A stretch of 64,000 nucleotides of DNA from Enterococcus quebecensis. Its GTDB lineage: Bacteria > Bacillota > Bacilli > Lactobacillales > Enterococcaceae. The translations under genes were made by a program, and so were the position numbers. The notes beneath the pieces were generated by a model that saw only the letters and a list, made by a program, of their open reading frames with translations, was not told the origin of the DNA and ran no database searches. The stretch is from NCBI RefSeq assembly GCF_001730365.1, contig NZ_MIKB01000001.1, forward strand, positions 434,001 through 498,000. The letters run 5' to 3'. Below, one piece after another: positions 16,792 to 26,924 of the stretch (its first letter is position 1; the number at the start of each line of letters is the position of its first letter).

Positions 16792-18609
16792 TTATTTCTC
16801 TAGAGTTTCTACAAGTTGTTCTAATTCATTCAACCTTGATTCAAAAATAGTCATAGCATCTTCAATATATTGCGGTTTAGTCATATCTACTCCAGCTTTT
16901 TTCATTACTTCTATTGGATAGTCACTGCTTCCAGATTTTAAATAAGTCAAATATTTTTCCAAAGCAAGTGGTTCATTAGCTAGAATTTTATTTGCTAACG
17001 CTGATGCTGCTGAAAAGCCTGTAGCATACTGGTACACATAGTAATTGTAATAAAAATGAGGAATACGCGACCATTCTAAAGAAATTTCTGGATCTTTCAT
17101 CACTTCTGGGCCATAATACTTCTGATTTAAATCTCCGTAATACTCACCTAGATACTCACTAGTTAAAGGCGTACCTTTGGCATCTTCAGTGTGAATAAAA
17201 TGTTCAAATTCGGCAAATTGTGTTTGACGGAAAATTGTTCCCTTAAAGCCATCTAGATAATGATTTAATACATACGCACGAATACGTGGATCCATTTCTG
17301 TCTCCAATAAATATTCTGTCAACAGATTTTCATTAGTCGTTGATGCAATTTCCGCTAAGAAAATTGAATAGTCACCATAAACATATGGCTGATTGTTGCG
17401 AGTAAAATAACTATGAACGCTATGTCCCATTTCATGAACCAATGTGTATAATTGATCTAAGCTATCATGCCAGTTCATTAAAATATAAGGCACTGTGTCA
17501 TAGGCTCCAGATGAATAGGCACCACTACGTTTTCCTTGATTTTCGGTAACATCAATCCAACGGTCATTAAATGCTGTTTTAACAACATCTAAGTACTCCT
17601 CTCCCATCGGTTTTAAGGCAGTAATCGCTTTTTCCTTTGCTTCTTCATAAGAATATCTGATTGAAGCTTCTCCTAGTATCGGCGTGTACATATCATACAT
17701 ATGCAGCTCATCCAGTTTCAATAGGCGTTTGCGTAACGACACATAGCGATGAAGCAATGATAAATTTTGATTTACTACATCAATTAACGTATCATATACA
17801 CTTTCTGGAATATGGTTGTTACTCAATGCAGCTTCTCTTGCAGATGAATAGTTACGAACTTTAGCTTTATAATTATGCGCTTTAACGTGTGAGCTTAATG
17901 TTTGAGCAAATGTATTTTTGAATTGCTCATATACAGTATATAGCCCCTTAAAAGCCTCTTCGCGAACATTTCTATGGATATTTTCCATTAATTGACCGTA
18001 AACACCATGAGTCAGTTGAATTTTTTCTCCATTTTCATTTTCGATTACCGGAAATTTAAGATCCGCATTGTTTAAGATAGAAAAAGTATTACTTGATGCT
18101 TCAAAAATTTCACCCGCACCAGCTAATAACGCTTCTTGATCTGCCGATAAAATATGTGGTCTTTCACTCAAAATATTCTCAATAAAATGACGATACATCT
18201 CTAACTTCGTATTTTCATCGAAATATCCCCAAACTTTCTCATCGTTTAGCGATAATACTTCTGGCTCAAACCAAGCAACCGCTTCGCTAGCCTGGGCTAG
18301 TAATGAACTTGCACGAGCGTATAATGCCTGATATGTCGTATTGGTAGTGTCCTGATCATTTTTTAAATGAGCATAGACATAAATTACTTCGATTTTACGA
18401 TAAATACTTAGTAACATTTCAATACTATTTAAAAATGCATTACTTCCACTTCCTAATGTCCCTTTAAACTGTTCAACTTCTTTCAACTCATCTGATAAAG
18501 CTTGAAAGGCTTCATCAAAAGATTGATCATCCTTAAATATTTTCGTCAAATCCCATGTCATCTCTATTGGTAAACTTGAACGTTCTGGTAATTGTTTTGC
18601 TTCACTCAT
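16792..18609 (-). CDS. pepF: Oligoendopeptidase F
   Basis: A 605-residue cytosolic M3B zinc metallopeptidase that cleaves medium-size peptides. The zinc motif HEXXH appears in YTLVHEMGHSVHSYF (about residue 390), with the downstream glutamate in IFLAEIASTTNE. Length is normal for PepF. The ATG has GGAGCAAACGCT upstream. It follows coiA by 36 bp on the same strand, an arrangement conserved in Bacillus (yjbF-yjbG). Confidence 0.94.
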   Translation of the reverse strand: MSEAKQLPERSSLPIEMTWDLTKIFKDDQSFDEAFQALSDELKEVEQFKGTLGSGSNAFLNSIEMLLSIYRKIEVIYVYAHLKNDQDTTNTTYQALYARASSLLAQASEAVAWFEPEVLSLNDEKVWGYFDENTKLEMYRHFIENILSERPHILSADQEALLAGAGEIFEASSNTFSILNNADLKFPVIENENGEKIQLTHGVYGQLMENIHRNVREEAFKGLYTVYEQFKNTFAQTLSSHVKAHNYKAKVRNYSSAREAALSNNHIPESVYDTLIDVVNQNLSLLHRYVSLRKRLLKLDELHMYDMYTPILGEASIRYSYEEAKEKAITALKPMGEEYLDVVKTAFNDRWIDVTENQGKRSGAYSSGAYDTVPYILMNWHDSLDQLYTLVHEMGHSVHSYFTRNNQPYVYGDYSIFLAEIASTTNENLLTEYLLETEMDPRIRAYVLNHYLDGFKGTIFRQTQFAEFEHFIHTEDAKGTPLTSEYLGEYYGDLNQKYYGPEVMKDPEISLEWSRIPHFYYNYYVYQYATGFSAASALANKILANEPLALEKYLTYLKSGSSDYPIEVMKKAGVDMTKPQYIEDAMTIFESRLNELEQLVETLEK

Positions 18610-18645
18610 AGCGTTTGCTCCTTTTCAAATTATTGTTAGATAGAT

Positions 18646-19836
18646 TTATCTTATCACACTTTTAAAGGGAGTAGCAGTGATTAAACATTTATTTTCGATT
18701 CTTTTCAACCTTTCCCCCACATCTGCGATACTTTGATTTGGATTACCCATCAAAACTTTCCAACCATTTTCAACTCTCACTAAATGTTTACACGTAATCA
18801 AATAAGCAAGTAATTGATTTAAGCAATACTCTTGCATCAAGCTCATACAAACATTAGGCATCTCATAAAAAAAATCGACGGACTTTTCCAATTCTTTCAT
18901 TAAAATCTCAATTAGTTCTGAATGCTCAATAACATTCTGATTAAAAAAATAGACCAAATTCCAAATTTTCACTTTTAATAAAATATCTGATCCTCTACAA
19001 CAAAAAATGTGTATTCCCGAATAATAGAACCAAGTTGGCAGCTGAAGGATATGAAAACGATTGTTATATAACTCTGCTTGAATCACTCGTATTTGGTTAT
19101 CTCTCCTATATAATTTTCTACCCAAATCATAATAGTACTCTTTCATCAACTTACCTATTTCAAACGTTCTTTGACTATAAATTTTTGATTTGTTGGGAAA
19201 GTCAAAAATTTTTAATAAAAAATCGCTGTAAAATTCCCATGTTTTTTTGGAAGAATAGACTCTTTTTTTCCAATCTTCCTCAATGTGAAAATGTAAGACT
19301 AACTCTTTCACTTCCCAATCCACTGTCCATAAATAAAAGCCTAGATTTTTGGAGTAATAACATAAATTTTTGGCTAGTTCACTTAAAACTTGATGATTTG
19401 AAAAGAGTTTCTTACCACAAATCCAAATGGGAACATAACCATGTTTCTGATAACTTTGAGTCCTTTCTACCAATTTTTGAGTACTTAACGAACTACATTG
19501 AATTTCTATCGCAAGATTTCCTATCAAAAGATCAGGACGCTGATTTAACGCTGGCAGATGCTTTTCTAATTCATAATCAATTGATTGTTTTTCACACCAT
19601 TTGGCAAAAACCTTTTTCAACACCAAATGTTCCTCAGTCTCACCGTTTAAATAAATACTGCAAGTACTGTTCCTATAATGAGAAAAATGCGGCAATTTAA
19701 CTCTTCCATTCTTAATGCGAACAGGATCATGGCAAACAGGACAAAAATACATTTCCTCTTTCAATTGTTCAATCTCTTCTCTAGATTGATTCAGTAACGT
19801 AATGACTTCCTTTTCTTTTGTACATGCATTGAACAT
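18646..19836 (-). CDS. coiA: Competence protein CoiA
   Basis: A 396-residue CoiA-family protein. The N-terminal part has a zinc-finger-like CPVCHDPV and the motif LPHFSHY. A PD-(D/E)XK nuclease core follows, in NQRPDLLIGNLAIEIQCSS (about residues 120-140). CoiA is needed for recombination of incoming DNA during transformation in Streptococcus. Late competence genes are not otherwise present here, so natural transformability is not implied. The ATG has GGGGGGAA upstream. Confidence 0.88.
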   Translation of the reverse strand: MFNACTKEKEVITLLNQSREEIEQLKEEMYFCPVCHDPVRIKNGRVKLPHFSHYRNSTCSIYLNGETEEHLVLKKVFAKWCEKQSIDYELEKHLPALNQRPDLLIGNLAIEIQCSSLSTQKLVERTQSYQKHGYVPIWICGKKLFSNHQVLSELAKNLCYYSKNLGFYLWTVDWEVKELVLHFHIEEDWKKRVYSSKKTWEFYSDFLLKIFDFPNKSKIYSQRTFEIGKLMKEYYYDLGRKLYRRDNQIRVIQAELYNNRFHILQLPTWFYYSGIHIFCCRGSDILLKVKIWNLVYFFNQNVIEHSELIEILMKELEKSVDFFYEMPNVCMSLMQEYCLNQLLAYLITCKHLVRVENGWKVLMGNPNQSIADVGERLKRIENKCLITATPFKSVIR

Positions 19837-19883
19837 ATTATTCCCCCCGTAGTTAAAGTACGCAGGAGAAATGATTATTCACA

Positions 19884-19925
19884 AAAAAAATGATGTAAAG
19901 CTCTAATCGCTTTACATCATTTTTG
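19884..19925 (-). terminator. Intrinsic terminator of mecA
   Basis: A 15-bp stem (AAAAATGATGTAAAG and its complement) has a CTCTAATCG loop, just past the mecA stop. It is T/A-rich on both sides. Confidence 0.85.
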
Positions 19926-19929
19926 GCAC

Positions 19930-20580
19930 TTATTTAAAGTAATATCTTGTTAGCTCTAACGCATTGCGTTCCATAACACACGTTCCATATTCATTGAGCG
20001 TTTCTGGAGTAACAGTAGATAAATTAGCAAACTCTAATAGCTGAGCTAATTCGTTTTCCACATCTGTTTTTCCTAACTCATCCAATAAGAAAATAACTTG
20101 GAGATAATATGTTCCTTTAAATGTATATAAATTTGCTACCACAGACTGCAAGTATACTTCATTTGCTAACTGCACCATTGTATCAAAATCATTTAGTTCA
20201 AAAACCAGATTTTTCACTGTATTATCAGTAAATTCCTGTGTATCATCAGCAAAATCTTCTTCTATTTGTTTACGAATAATATTACTAACTTCTTCTGAAT
20301 TTAAATCATTAAACCCTTCAAAATTAGATACTTCATCGATTGATGCATTCTTACTAATGAATAGTTCCAACCCATCACTTTTTGGTAGAACTTGAAAGGT
20401 AACAGCTTCACTACCTTGAAATTCATCTTCCACATCAACTTCTTCCAAAATACTGTAGAAAAAATTCTCTACTTCCTTGTGGTTGCCAAGTAAATCCAAA
20501 AATGTAATTCCTCTGTCAGCCAAATCTTCATTACCAATCAACACACGTATGGTATTTTCATTGATATGTTCCATTTCCAT
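19930..20580 (-). CDS. mecA: Adaptor protein MecA
   Basis: A 216-residue ClpC adaptor. The N-terminal substrate-binding domain (MEMEHINENTIRVLIGNEDLADRG, first 80 residues) joins via an acidic linker to a C-terminal domain (LVFELNDFDTMVQLA ... TYYLQVIF) that activates ClpC. In Bacillus it targets ComK and restrains Spx. The start is ATG at 20580 with GAGGTG upstream. A GTG at 20595 in frame overlaps that ribosome site and is rejected. A TTTACA-16-TACAAT promoter lies at 20629-20656. Confidence 0.93.
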   Translation of the reverse strand: MEMEHINENTIRVLIGNEDLADRGITFLDLLGNHKEVENFFYSILEEVDVEDEFQGSEAVTFQVLPKSDGLELFISKNASIDEVSNFEGFNDLNSEEVSNIIRKQIEEDFADDTQEFTDNTVKNLVFELNDFDTMVQLANEVYLQSVVANLYTFKGTYYLQVIFLLDELGKTDVENELAQLLEFANLSTVTPETLNEYGTCVMERNALELTRYYFK

Positions 20581-20628
20581 GTCGCTACACCTCACTTTTG
20601 CTCTATCAGGAAACTTATTCTTACGTAC

Positions 20629-20656
20629 ATTGTAGCGGAATCACGCCAAATGTAAA
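20629..20656 (-). promoter_or_regulatory. Promoter of mecA
   Basis: TTTACA at 20651-20656 and TACAAT at 20629-20634 are spaced 16 nt on the minus strand, about 45 bp before the mecA start. Confidence 0.6.
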
Positions 20657-20774
20657 GGGAAAAGTAACAATATTTACAAATAAACTAGTGTCTTTGTATT
20701 TTCCTTGAAACTCATTTTTCTTATTATGTATTTTTTTTTATAATTGTTTACTTTTATTATGTAAAGCTCCAAAG

Positions 20775-20810
20775 AAAAAGAAAACCTCTGTCACAAGGAC
20801 AAAGGTTCTC
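20775..20810 (-). terminator. Intrinsic terminator of spx
   Basis: A 13-bp stem with one mismatch and one wobble (20780-20792 with 20798-20810) is followed on the minus strand by TTTTTCTTT. Confidence 0.75.
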
Positions 20811-20819
20811 ATTTTACAT

Positions 20820-21218
20820 TTATAAACCTGCCATCAATTGCGCTTGACGTAATTCCAGTTGCCGAACTCCTCTTGGCAAGAAACGTCGAATTTCATCCTC
20901 ATTAAAACCAACTTGTAATCTTTTTTCATCAATCATTATTGGTCGACGCAACAATCCAGGATTCTCTTTTACTAACTCTAGCAAGTCTTGCAACGGAAGC
21001 TCATCCAAATCCATATTTAGTTTTTGGAAAACTTTAGAACGAGTGGAGATAATCTCCTCAGTTCCATCCTCTGTCATTCGCAAAATTGCTTTCAGTTCAG
21101 AAATATTCAATGGTTCTGAAAAAATATTTCTTTCCTTGAATGGAATCTCGTGTTCTTGTAACCACGCACGAGCCTTACGGCAAGACGTACAACTTGGGGA
21201 AGTATAAAGTGTCAACAT
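20820..21218 (-). CDS. spx: Redox-sensing transcriptional regulator Spx
   Basis: A 132-residue ArsC-fold protein that binds the RNA polymerase alpha C-terminal domain. The redox switch CTSC is at residues 10-13, and [24 protein letters not shown] is diagnostic. The start is ATG at 21218 with AAGGAG 8 nt upstream. An in-frame ATG at 21224 is too close to that site, and the longer frame to 21308 has no support. MecA, an SpxH-like adaptor and ClpP are all encoded in this window. The 360-bp gap to trpS is very AT-rich with homopolymer T runs. Confidence 0.94.
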   Translation of the reverse strand: MLTLYTSPSCTSCRKARAWLQEHEIPFKERNIFSEPLNISELKAILRMTEDGTEEIISTRSKVFQKLNMDLDELPLQDLLELVKENPGLLRRPIMIDEKRLQVGFNEDEIRRFLPRGVRQLELRQAQLMAGL

Positions 21219-21532
21219 GTGCATCACTCCTTTTTGTGGATCTCGCCACATTTTTGAAACAGAAAAGCTTACTACTTTCCTATTTAATGTAAGTATACCC
21301 AACTTCAAGTCAAAATACTAGCTATTTTTCCAAAAAAAAACATAATTTCCCGTTATTTTACGGTTTTTTTTTCAATATTCAAATAAAATTCGTTTTTTTT
21401 TAGACATAAAATTATAACGTTTTCATTCTACAAAATTGATACCTATTTTTTATATTGTAAAAAATGTGCTAGTCTAAAAATTCTAACATTTTATTTTTTC
21501 ATCCTACTCCTGTTTTTTTTTTTATTTAGCTG

Positions 21533-21538
21533 TATAAT
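21533..21538 (+). promoter_or_regulatory. -10 element of the trpS promoter
   Basis: A consensus TATAAT lies 40 bp before trpS. The -35 region is only a weak TTGTTT-like T run near 21511. No T-box leader motif is present between it and the gene. Confidence 0.5.
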
Positions 21539-21563
21539 AATATCAATGACTTTTATTAATTAA

Positions 21564-22589
<1,026 letters not shown>

Positions 22590-22592
22590 GAC

Positions 22593-22626
22593 AAAAAAAC
22601 AGGCTGAACGAATCAGCCTGTTTTTT
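22593..22626. terminator. Bidirectional terminator between trpS and the ABC exporter
   Basis: AACAGGCTGA at 22598-22607 pairs with 22613-22622, with A7 before and T6 after. It lies between convergent genes. Confidence 0.85.
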
Positions 22627-24340
22627 AGTCTCTAAATTGCGCATCATGTAACCTGCGATAATGTCCGCCTTTTGCCAATAATTCATCATGGGTTCCTTCT
22701 TCTAAAATGCCCTTTTCGCTAACAACAATAATACGCGTAGCATGTTTGATTGTTGCCAAACGATGGGCAATAATTAACGTTGTTCTTCCTTCTGCTAGAG
22801 AATTCAATGACTCTTGAATCACTTGTTCTGTCTCAGTATCCAATGCGGAAGTTGCTTCATCAAGAATTAAAATGGGAGGATTTTTCAAAAACATTCGAGC
22901 AATCGCTACACGTTGTTTTTGCCCTCCTGAAAGTTTAACACCTCGCTCGCCAATCATCGTATCTAGACCTTCTGACAGTTGATCAACCACTTTTTCTAAG
23001 TGGGCTAACTTAACTGCTCGTTGAATTTCTTCTTCTGTTGCATCTAATTTTCCATAAGCAATATTTTCACGAATCGTCCCTGGAAATAAGAAAACATCTT
23101 GCTGGACAATACCAATTTGACTTCTTAAAGAAGCCAAAGTCATATCTTGAATATTGATGTCATCAATCGTAATTTTCCCCTCTGATACTTCATAGAATCT
23201 TGGCAACAAATTACAAAGCGTTGTTTTTCCAGAGCCGCTTTGACCAACGAAAGCCACAGTTTCACCTGGTACAATTTTCAAATTTATATGATTTAATACC
23301 TTCGTAGAATCAGCATATGAAAATGAAACATCTTCATAAATAATATCTCCATGTAAATGCTCAACGGTTAAAGCATTTGGTTTGTCTTGAATTGCAGGTT
23401 CTTTGTCTATTTCTTCAGTGAAACGCTTAAAACCAGCAATTCCTTTTGGATAACTTTCAATCATATTATTTACTTTTTCGATTGGACGGACAAAAACGTT
23501 GGCCAGTAAAATAAATCCAACAAAATCCCCACTTGTAATTTCACCTTTAATTGAGTAGTATGCGCCAAAAATCAAGGTGAAAAGGTTAATCAGCCGTATT
23601 AAAAAGTAATTATATGCTGAACTAATTCCCATCACTTTATAAAAAGTGATTTTAGATTGACGGTACGCTTGATTCAATCCCTCAAAACGCTGACGTTCAA
23701 ATGGCTCATTAGCAAAAGATTGCGTTACACGAATCCCACTAACAGAAGCTTCAACACCTGCATTAAAATCCCCAAGGTTATCATAAATTTTCGTATTAAC
23801 TTTTGTCATTTTTTTATTGAAGAAAACCAATGCAATGGTAATAAAAGGTAAAACTATAAAAGTTGCCAAAGCCAACTGTACATGGATTCTAAGCATCAAA
23901 TAAAATGCTCCAACTAATGTCATCACAGTGATAAACACATCTTCTGGACCATGATGAGCCACTTCAGAAATCTCAAATAAATCTGTTGTTAAACGGCTCA
24001 TCAATTTACCAGTCTTTTGATTGTCATAGTATTCAAAAGGTTGTGTCTGTAAATGTCTATAAAGTTCACGACGCATGTCGGTTTCAATATTTACACCAAG
24101 CTTATGACCAAAAAATACTACGATATACTGTAAAAAAGTATTAAGTATATAAAATAAAAGCAACCCAATACAGGCTAGTGCAATCAAACGAAAATTTCCT
24201 TTAGGCATAATTTTATCAATAATTTGATTCACAACAACTGGAAATGCCAATTCCAGTAAACCAGCTAGAACAGCACAACCAAAATCTAAAATAAATAAAT
24301 GCTTATACGGTCGATAATAATTAAAAAATCGTTTTAACAT
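22625..24340 (-). CDS. ABC transporter, fused permease and ATPase (MsbA/LmrA-type exporter)
   Basis: A 571-residue half-transporter with six membrane helices (residues 1-310) then a nucleotide-binding domain. Walker A is GQSGSGKTT, the signature is LSGGQKQR, Walker B is ILILDEATSALD, and the H-loop lies in LIIAHRLATI. It works as a homodimer or heterodimer exporting lipids, drugs or peptides; the substrate is unknown. The start at 24340 has GAGGGAG upstream. The frame extends to 24418 but those 26 residues lack a ribosome site. It stands alone, so a homodimer is the simpler reading. Confidence 0.9.
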   Translation of the reverse strand: MLKRFFNYYRPYKHLFILDFGCAVLAGLLELAFPVVVNQIIDKIMPKGNFRLIALACIGLLLFYILNTFLQYIVVFFGHKLGVNIETDMRRELYRHLQTQPFEYYDNQKTGKLMSRLTTDLFEISEVAHHGPEDVFITVMTLVGAFYLMLRIHVQLALATFIVLPFITIALVFFNKKMTKVNTKIYDNLGDFNAGVEASVSGIRVTQSFANEPFERQRFEGLNQAYRQSKITFYKVMGISSAYNYFLIRLINLFTLIFGAYYSIKGEITSGDFVGFILLANVFVRPIEKVNNMIESYPKGIAGFKRFTEEIDKEPAIQDKPNALTVEHLHGDIIYEDVSFSYADSTKVLNHINLKIVPGETVAFVGQSGSGKTTLCNLLPRFYEVSEGKITIDDINIQDMTLASLRSQIGIVQQDVFLFPGTIRENIAYGKLDATEEEIQRAVKLAHLEKVVDQLSEGLDTMIGERGVKLSGGQKQRVAIARMFLKNPPILILDEATSALDTETEQVIQESLNSLAEGRTTLIIAHRLATIKHATRIIVVSEKGILEEGTHDELLAKGGHYRRLHDAQFRD

Positions 24341-24519
24341 AAACTCCCTCTTTCTTTTTTTGACACTGCTATTATTATACGCAAAGAAAGTCTTGGATGC
24401 AAAGTCTGAAACCATCAATAAAAGCAGCGTATACTGTTATTATTTTTGCTTTAAAATCAGATTATCCAAGTTTAAAAGTAAAAACGACCAAAATAGGATA
24501 AAAATAAACAGATTTCAAG

Positions 24520-24548
24520 TTGAAAAAACGTTATTTTAACTATACTAT
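24520..24548 (+). promoter_or_regulatory. Promoter of the small membrane-protein gene
   Basis: TTGAAA (24520-24525) and TACTAT (24543-24548) are spaced 17 nt, 58 bp upstream of the GTG start. Confidence 0.5.
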
Positions 24549-24605
24549 AAATAAGGCTATATATTTCACGTATAGCATACTATCATTAATAAAAGGGGAG
24601 TCTAA

Positions 24606-24944
24606 GTGAAAACAACAAAACTAGTTATTGGTGTTATAAGTATTATTTTATCATTATTACTACTGTTTCAATCTTCTATTGCTGAACTTGTGAATGACAT
24701 AGAGAATAAAGCTGAGACTGACAGAATTACAGGTATGCTTTTGGCCTTTTCTTTATTAGTAGCTGGAATAGTTGCCATTACAACTAAAAATTCTTCTGGT
24801 AATGGCAACTTTATTGCTGCTGGATTTTATATTGCCGGTGGATATGGTAATTTATATATTTGGACAGTATTATCGATTATCTTTGGAGCAGTTTTCGTTA
24901 TTGGGGATCCGAAAATAAGGAAAAATAATCAAAACACTAACTAA
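24606..24944 (+). CDS. Small membrane protein of unknown function
   Basis: A 112-residue protein with three to four predicted membrane segments: residues 5-27, 43-60, 70-80 and 84-99. A short positively charged C-terminal tail ends in KIRKNNQNTN. It begins with GTG, supported by AAGGGGAG 5 nt upstream. A glycine-rich stretch between spans 2 and 4 (GNGNFIAAGFYIAGGYGN) is its most distinctive part. I do not recognise a characterised family. It is monocistronic, with its own promoter and terminator. Confidence 0.7.
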   Translation: MKTTKLVIGVISIILSLLLLFQSSIAELVNDIENKAETDRITGMLLAFSLLVAGIVAITTKNSSGNGNFIAAGFYIAGGYGNLYIWTVLSIIFGAVFVIGDPKIRKNNQNTN

Positions 24945-25074
24945 TAAACTAATCTGAATTGATGATAGTTCCATTGTGTTTCAGACATTTTGAATACTAT
25001 AAATGTTGATATATCAATCACTTGAAAAGATTAAAGCAATTTGTTAGGTTATAGCTATACATGTGCACCATAAC

Positions 25075-25130
25075 AAACACCGATGAGTCACTTATGTCTT
25101 GGGGAAGATAGGTCTTATCGGTGTTTCTTT
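25075..25130 (+). terminator. Terminator-like hairpin downstream of the small membrane gene
   Basis: AAACACCGAT (25075-25084) pairs with 25117-25126 across a 32-nt loop, then TTTCTTTG. The rest of 24945-25352 is AT-rich. It holds a possible TTGGAT-18-TACTAT promoter before the next gene. Confidence 0.6.
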
Positions 25131-25352
25131 GCTCATATACTGAATTATCCCCTACCTCAATTTACTATTGATGTTACTTTAAAAAAACAGTCAATAAAAT
25201 GCAAGATAATTCTAATTATTATACCTTTAAAAACAAAAATAAATAAAATATTTCATTTTAAAAGTAAAATATAATCGTCATATTGGATTTATTATTATTC
25301 TCATGATACTATATTTATGTAACAAATAATATTTTAGGAGGATTATTTTATT

Positions 25353-25835
25353 ATGAAAAAGAAATTTGGTTTACTTGTTGCTCTGACTTTTGCTACTTTA
25401 GCTGTATCAGGAATGAATGCTTCTGCCGAAGAAGTTGGTACTTCTAATCAACGCTCTTCATTCCAACCTTATTTCACTGGTTCTGATATTTATAAAGATA
25501 TTAAACCATTTGAAACAGTGGAATTTGCTATCCCTAAACTGCCTGTCATTTCAGGATATCATGTAAATGTTAAGTTTTATGCAAAACCAACTTCCAATAG
25601 TTCTGAAAACTTTTTAGTTGAACAAATATCCCCTGATGGTAACTGCGTTCTCGCTAGCGAAGTTGTTGCTGGATACAACAGTAATCTTTTCTATAAATCA
25701 ACGGCAGGAGCTGGGTACTTTGGAACAAACTTCCGAATTGCTCGAATAACTAATTTATCTCTTCAACCTATGAACTATACTATTCAATACAATTACAAAT
25801 TATCTACAGATCCAAATGATTTTGCCGGATTGTAG
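25353..25835 (+). CDS. Small secreted protein of unknown function
   Basis: A 160-residue protein with a clear Sec signal peptide: KKK, a hydrophobic core, then cleavage after NASA at about residue 25. The mature part is about 135 residues, rich in Ser, Asn, Tyr and Phe, with no cysteine pair, LPXTG or membrane anchor. Its beta-rich character (NVKFYAKPTSNSSENFLVEQ, MNYTIQYNYKL) suggests an Ig or jelly-roll-like fold, which is inference. The ATG has AGGAGG upstream and two strong terminators follow. Function is unknown. Confidence 0.75.
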   Translation: MKKKFGLLVALTFATLAVSGMNASAEEVGTSNQRSSFQPYFTGSDIYKDIKPFETVEFAIPKLPVISGYHVNVKFYAKPTSNSSENFLVEQISPDGNCVLASEVVAGYNSNLFYKSTAGAGYFGTNFRIARITNLSLQPMNYTIQYNYKLSTDPNDFAGL

Positions 25836-25842
25836 TATATAA

Positions 25843-25930
25843 AAACAGCGATTGGGACAAAGGTGTTTAACTCTGAGAAGTTAATGTGATCTAAGCAAAG
25901 CATAGTCTGCTTTTGTCTCACTGTTTATTC
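25843..25930 (+). terminator. Long hairpin terminator after the secreted-protein gene
   Basis: The arm at 25843-25861 pairs imperfectly with 25911-25926 (AAACAG...GGGACAAA with TTTTGTCTCACTGTTT), followed by ATT. It is partly redundant with the next hairpin. Confidence 0.55.
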
Positions 25931-25935
25931 CGATT

Positions 25936-25988
25936 TTAAAGATCTGGTGTATAACTTGTAGAGTTATGCACCAGATCTTTATTTTTTA
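25936..25988 (+). terminator. Second intrinsic terminator
   Basis: AAAGATCTGGTG with ATAAC pairs with GTTAT and CACCAGATCTTT, followed by ATTTTTT. The gap 25989-26144 holds only the HAD-gene leader. Confidence 0.75.
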
Positions 25989-26144
25989 TACCCCCTAATT
26001 CCTTTGATACTCACATTCAAACCCGTTAAATCTCTTTCACTTACTTTCTAATTTAAATTAAAATTTTTCTTTCTGTTCTTTTGTGAAAAAGTTCGCTACA
26101 ATGATAAAGGATTTTGAAAATTATTAAGGGGTGCAATTTTTTTA

Positions 26145-26855
26145 ATGAAAACCATTGTTTTTGACGTTGATGATACAATTTATGACCAACAACAACCATT
26201 TAGAAATGCTATTCAAGCAATTTTTCCTACTGTAAAGCCAGAAGACATGCACGCATTATACATTCGCTTTAGGTTCCATAGTGATGAAACTTTCCCAAAA
26301 GTTATGTCTGATGAATGGACGTTAGAGTACATGCGCTTTTATCGCATTGATGAATCTTTAAAAGATTTAAATTATCCCACTGTTTCAAAAGCAGAGGGCT
26401 TAAGGTTCCAAAAAATCTATGAAGATGAACTGGATAATATTGTCATGCATCCAGAAGTAGAAAAAGTATTTGATTTCTTGAAAGAAAAAAAGATTCCCAT
26501 GGGAATTATTACAAATGGTCCCACAGATCATCAATTTAAAAAAGTCAAACAACTTCAGCTAGAAAAATGGGTTCCTACCGACAACATCATTATTTCTCAA
26601 AGTACTGGTTTTCAAAAACCAGAAAGAGAGATTTTTGACTTAGCAGCCAAAGAGTTTTCTATGGAGGCTGAACATACCCTATACGTGGGTGATAGTTTTG
26701 AAAATGATATCGCTGGTGCCAAAAATGGTGGTTGGAAATCTGTATGGTTCAATCATCGCTTAAGAGAGATGCCTTCCCATGAAGAGGCTACCCACCTTAA
26801 AGAAGTTACCTCATTTGATGATCTATTGCCAACAATTCAAGCTCTATTTGCTTAA
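26145..26855 (+). CDS. HAD-superfamily phosphatase
   Basis: A 236-residue HAD hydrolase with all four motifs. Motif I is FDVDDTIYD (residues 5-13), motif II is GIITNGPTDHQ, motif III is the lysine in GFQKPEREIF, and motif IV is YVGDSFENDIAGAKNGG. The helical cap lies between motifs I and II (type C1). It resembles YjjG/nucleotidase-like members, but the substrate is not defined. AAGGGG lies 11-12 nt before the ATG. Confidence 0.85.
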   Translation: MKTIVFDVDDTIYDQQQPFRNAIQAIFPTVKPEDMHALYIRFRFHSDETFPKVMSDEWTLEYMRFYRIDESLKDLNYPTVSKAEGLRFQKIYEDELDNIVMHPEVEKVFDFLKEKKIPMGIITNGPTDHQFKKVKQLQLEKWVPTDNIIISQSTGFQKPEREIFDLAAKEFSMEAEHTLYVGDSFENDIAGAKNGGWKSVWFNHRLREMPSHEEATHLKEVTSFDDLLPTIQALFA

Positions 26856-26866
26856 TTTTTGTAAAT

Positions 26867-26924
26867 AAAAATAGTGCAGCGACTCATCGGTAAATTTTGA
26901 CGATGAGTCGCTGCACTATTTTAT
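26867..26924. terminator. Bidirectional terminator between HAD gene and SNF2 gene
   Basis: A 22-bp perfect stem (AAAATAGTGCAGCGACTCAT and two more bases, paired with 26901-26922) has an 11-nt loop. It is one of the longest perfect hairpins in the window. Confidence 0.88.

Noticed and set aside
18646-19836. A 221-codon plus-strand ORF opposite coiA
   Set aside because: It is antisense to CoiA, which shows clear domain motifs, and has no ribosome site.
20580-20595. GTG start for mecA at 20595
   Set aside because: That codon lies in the ribosome site GAGGTG used by the ATG at 20580.
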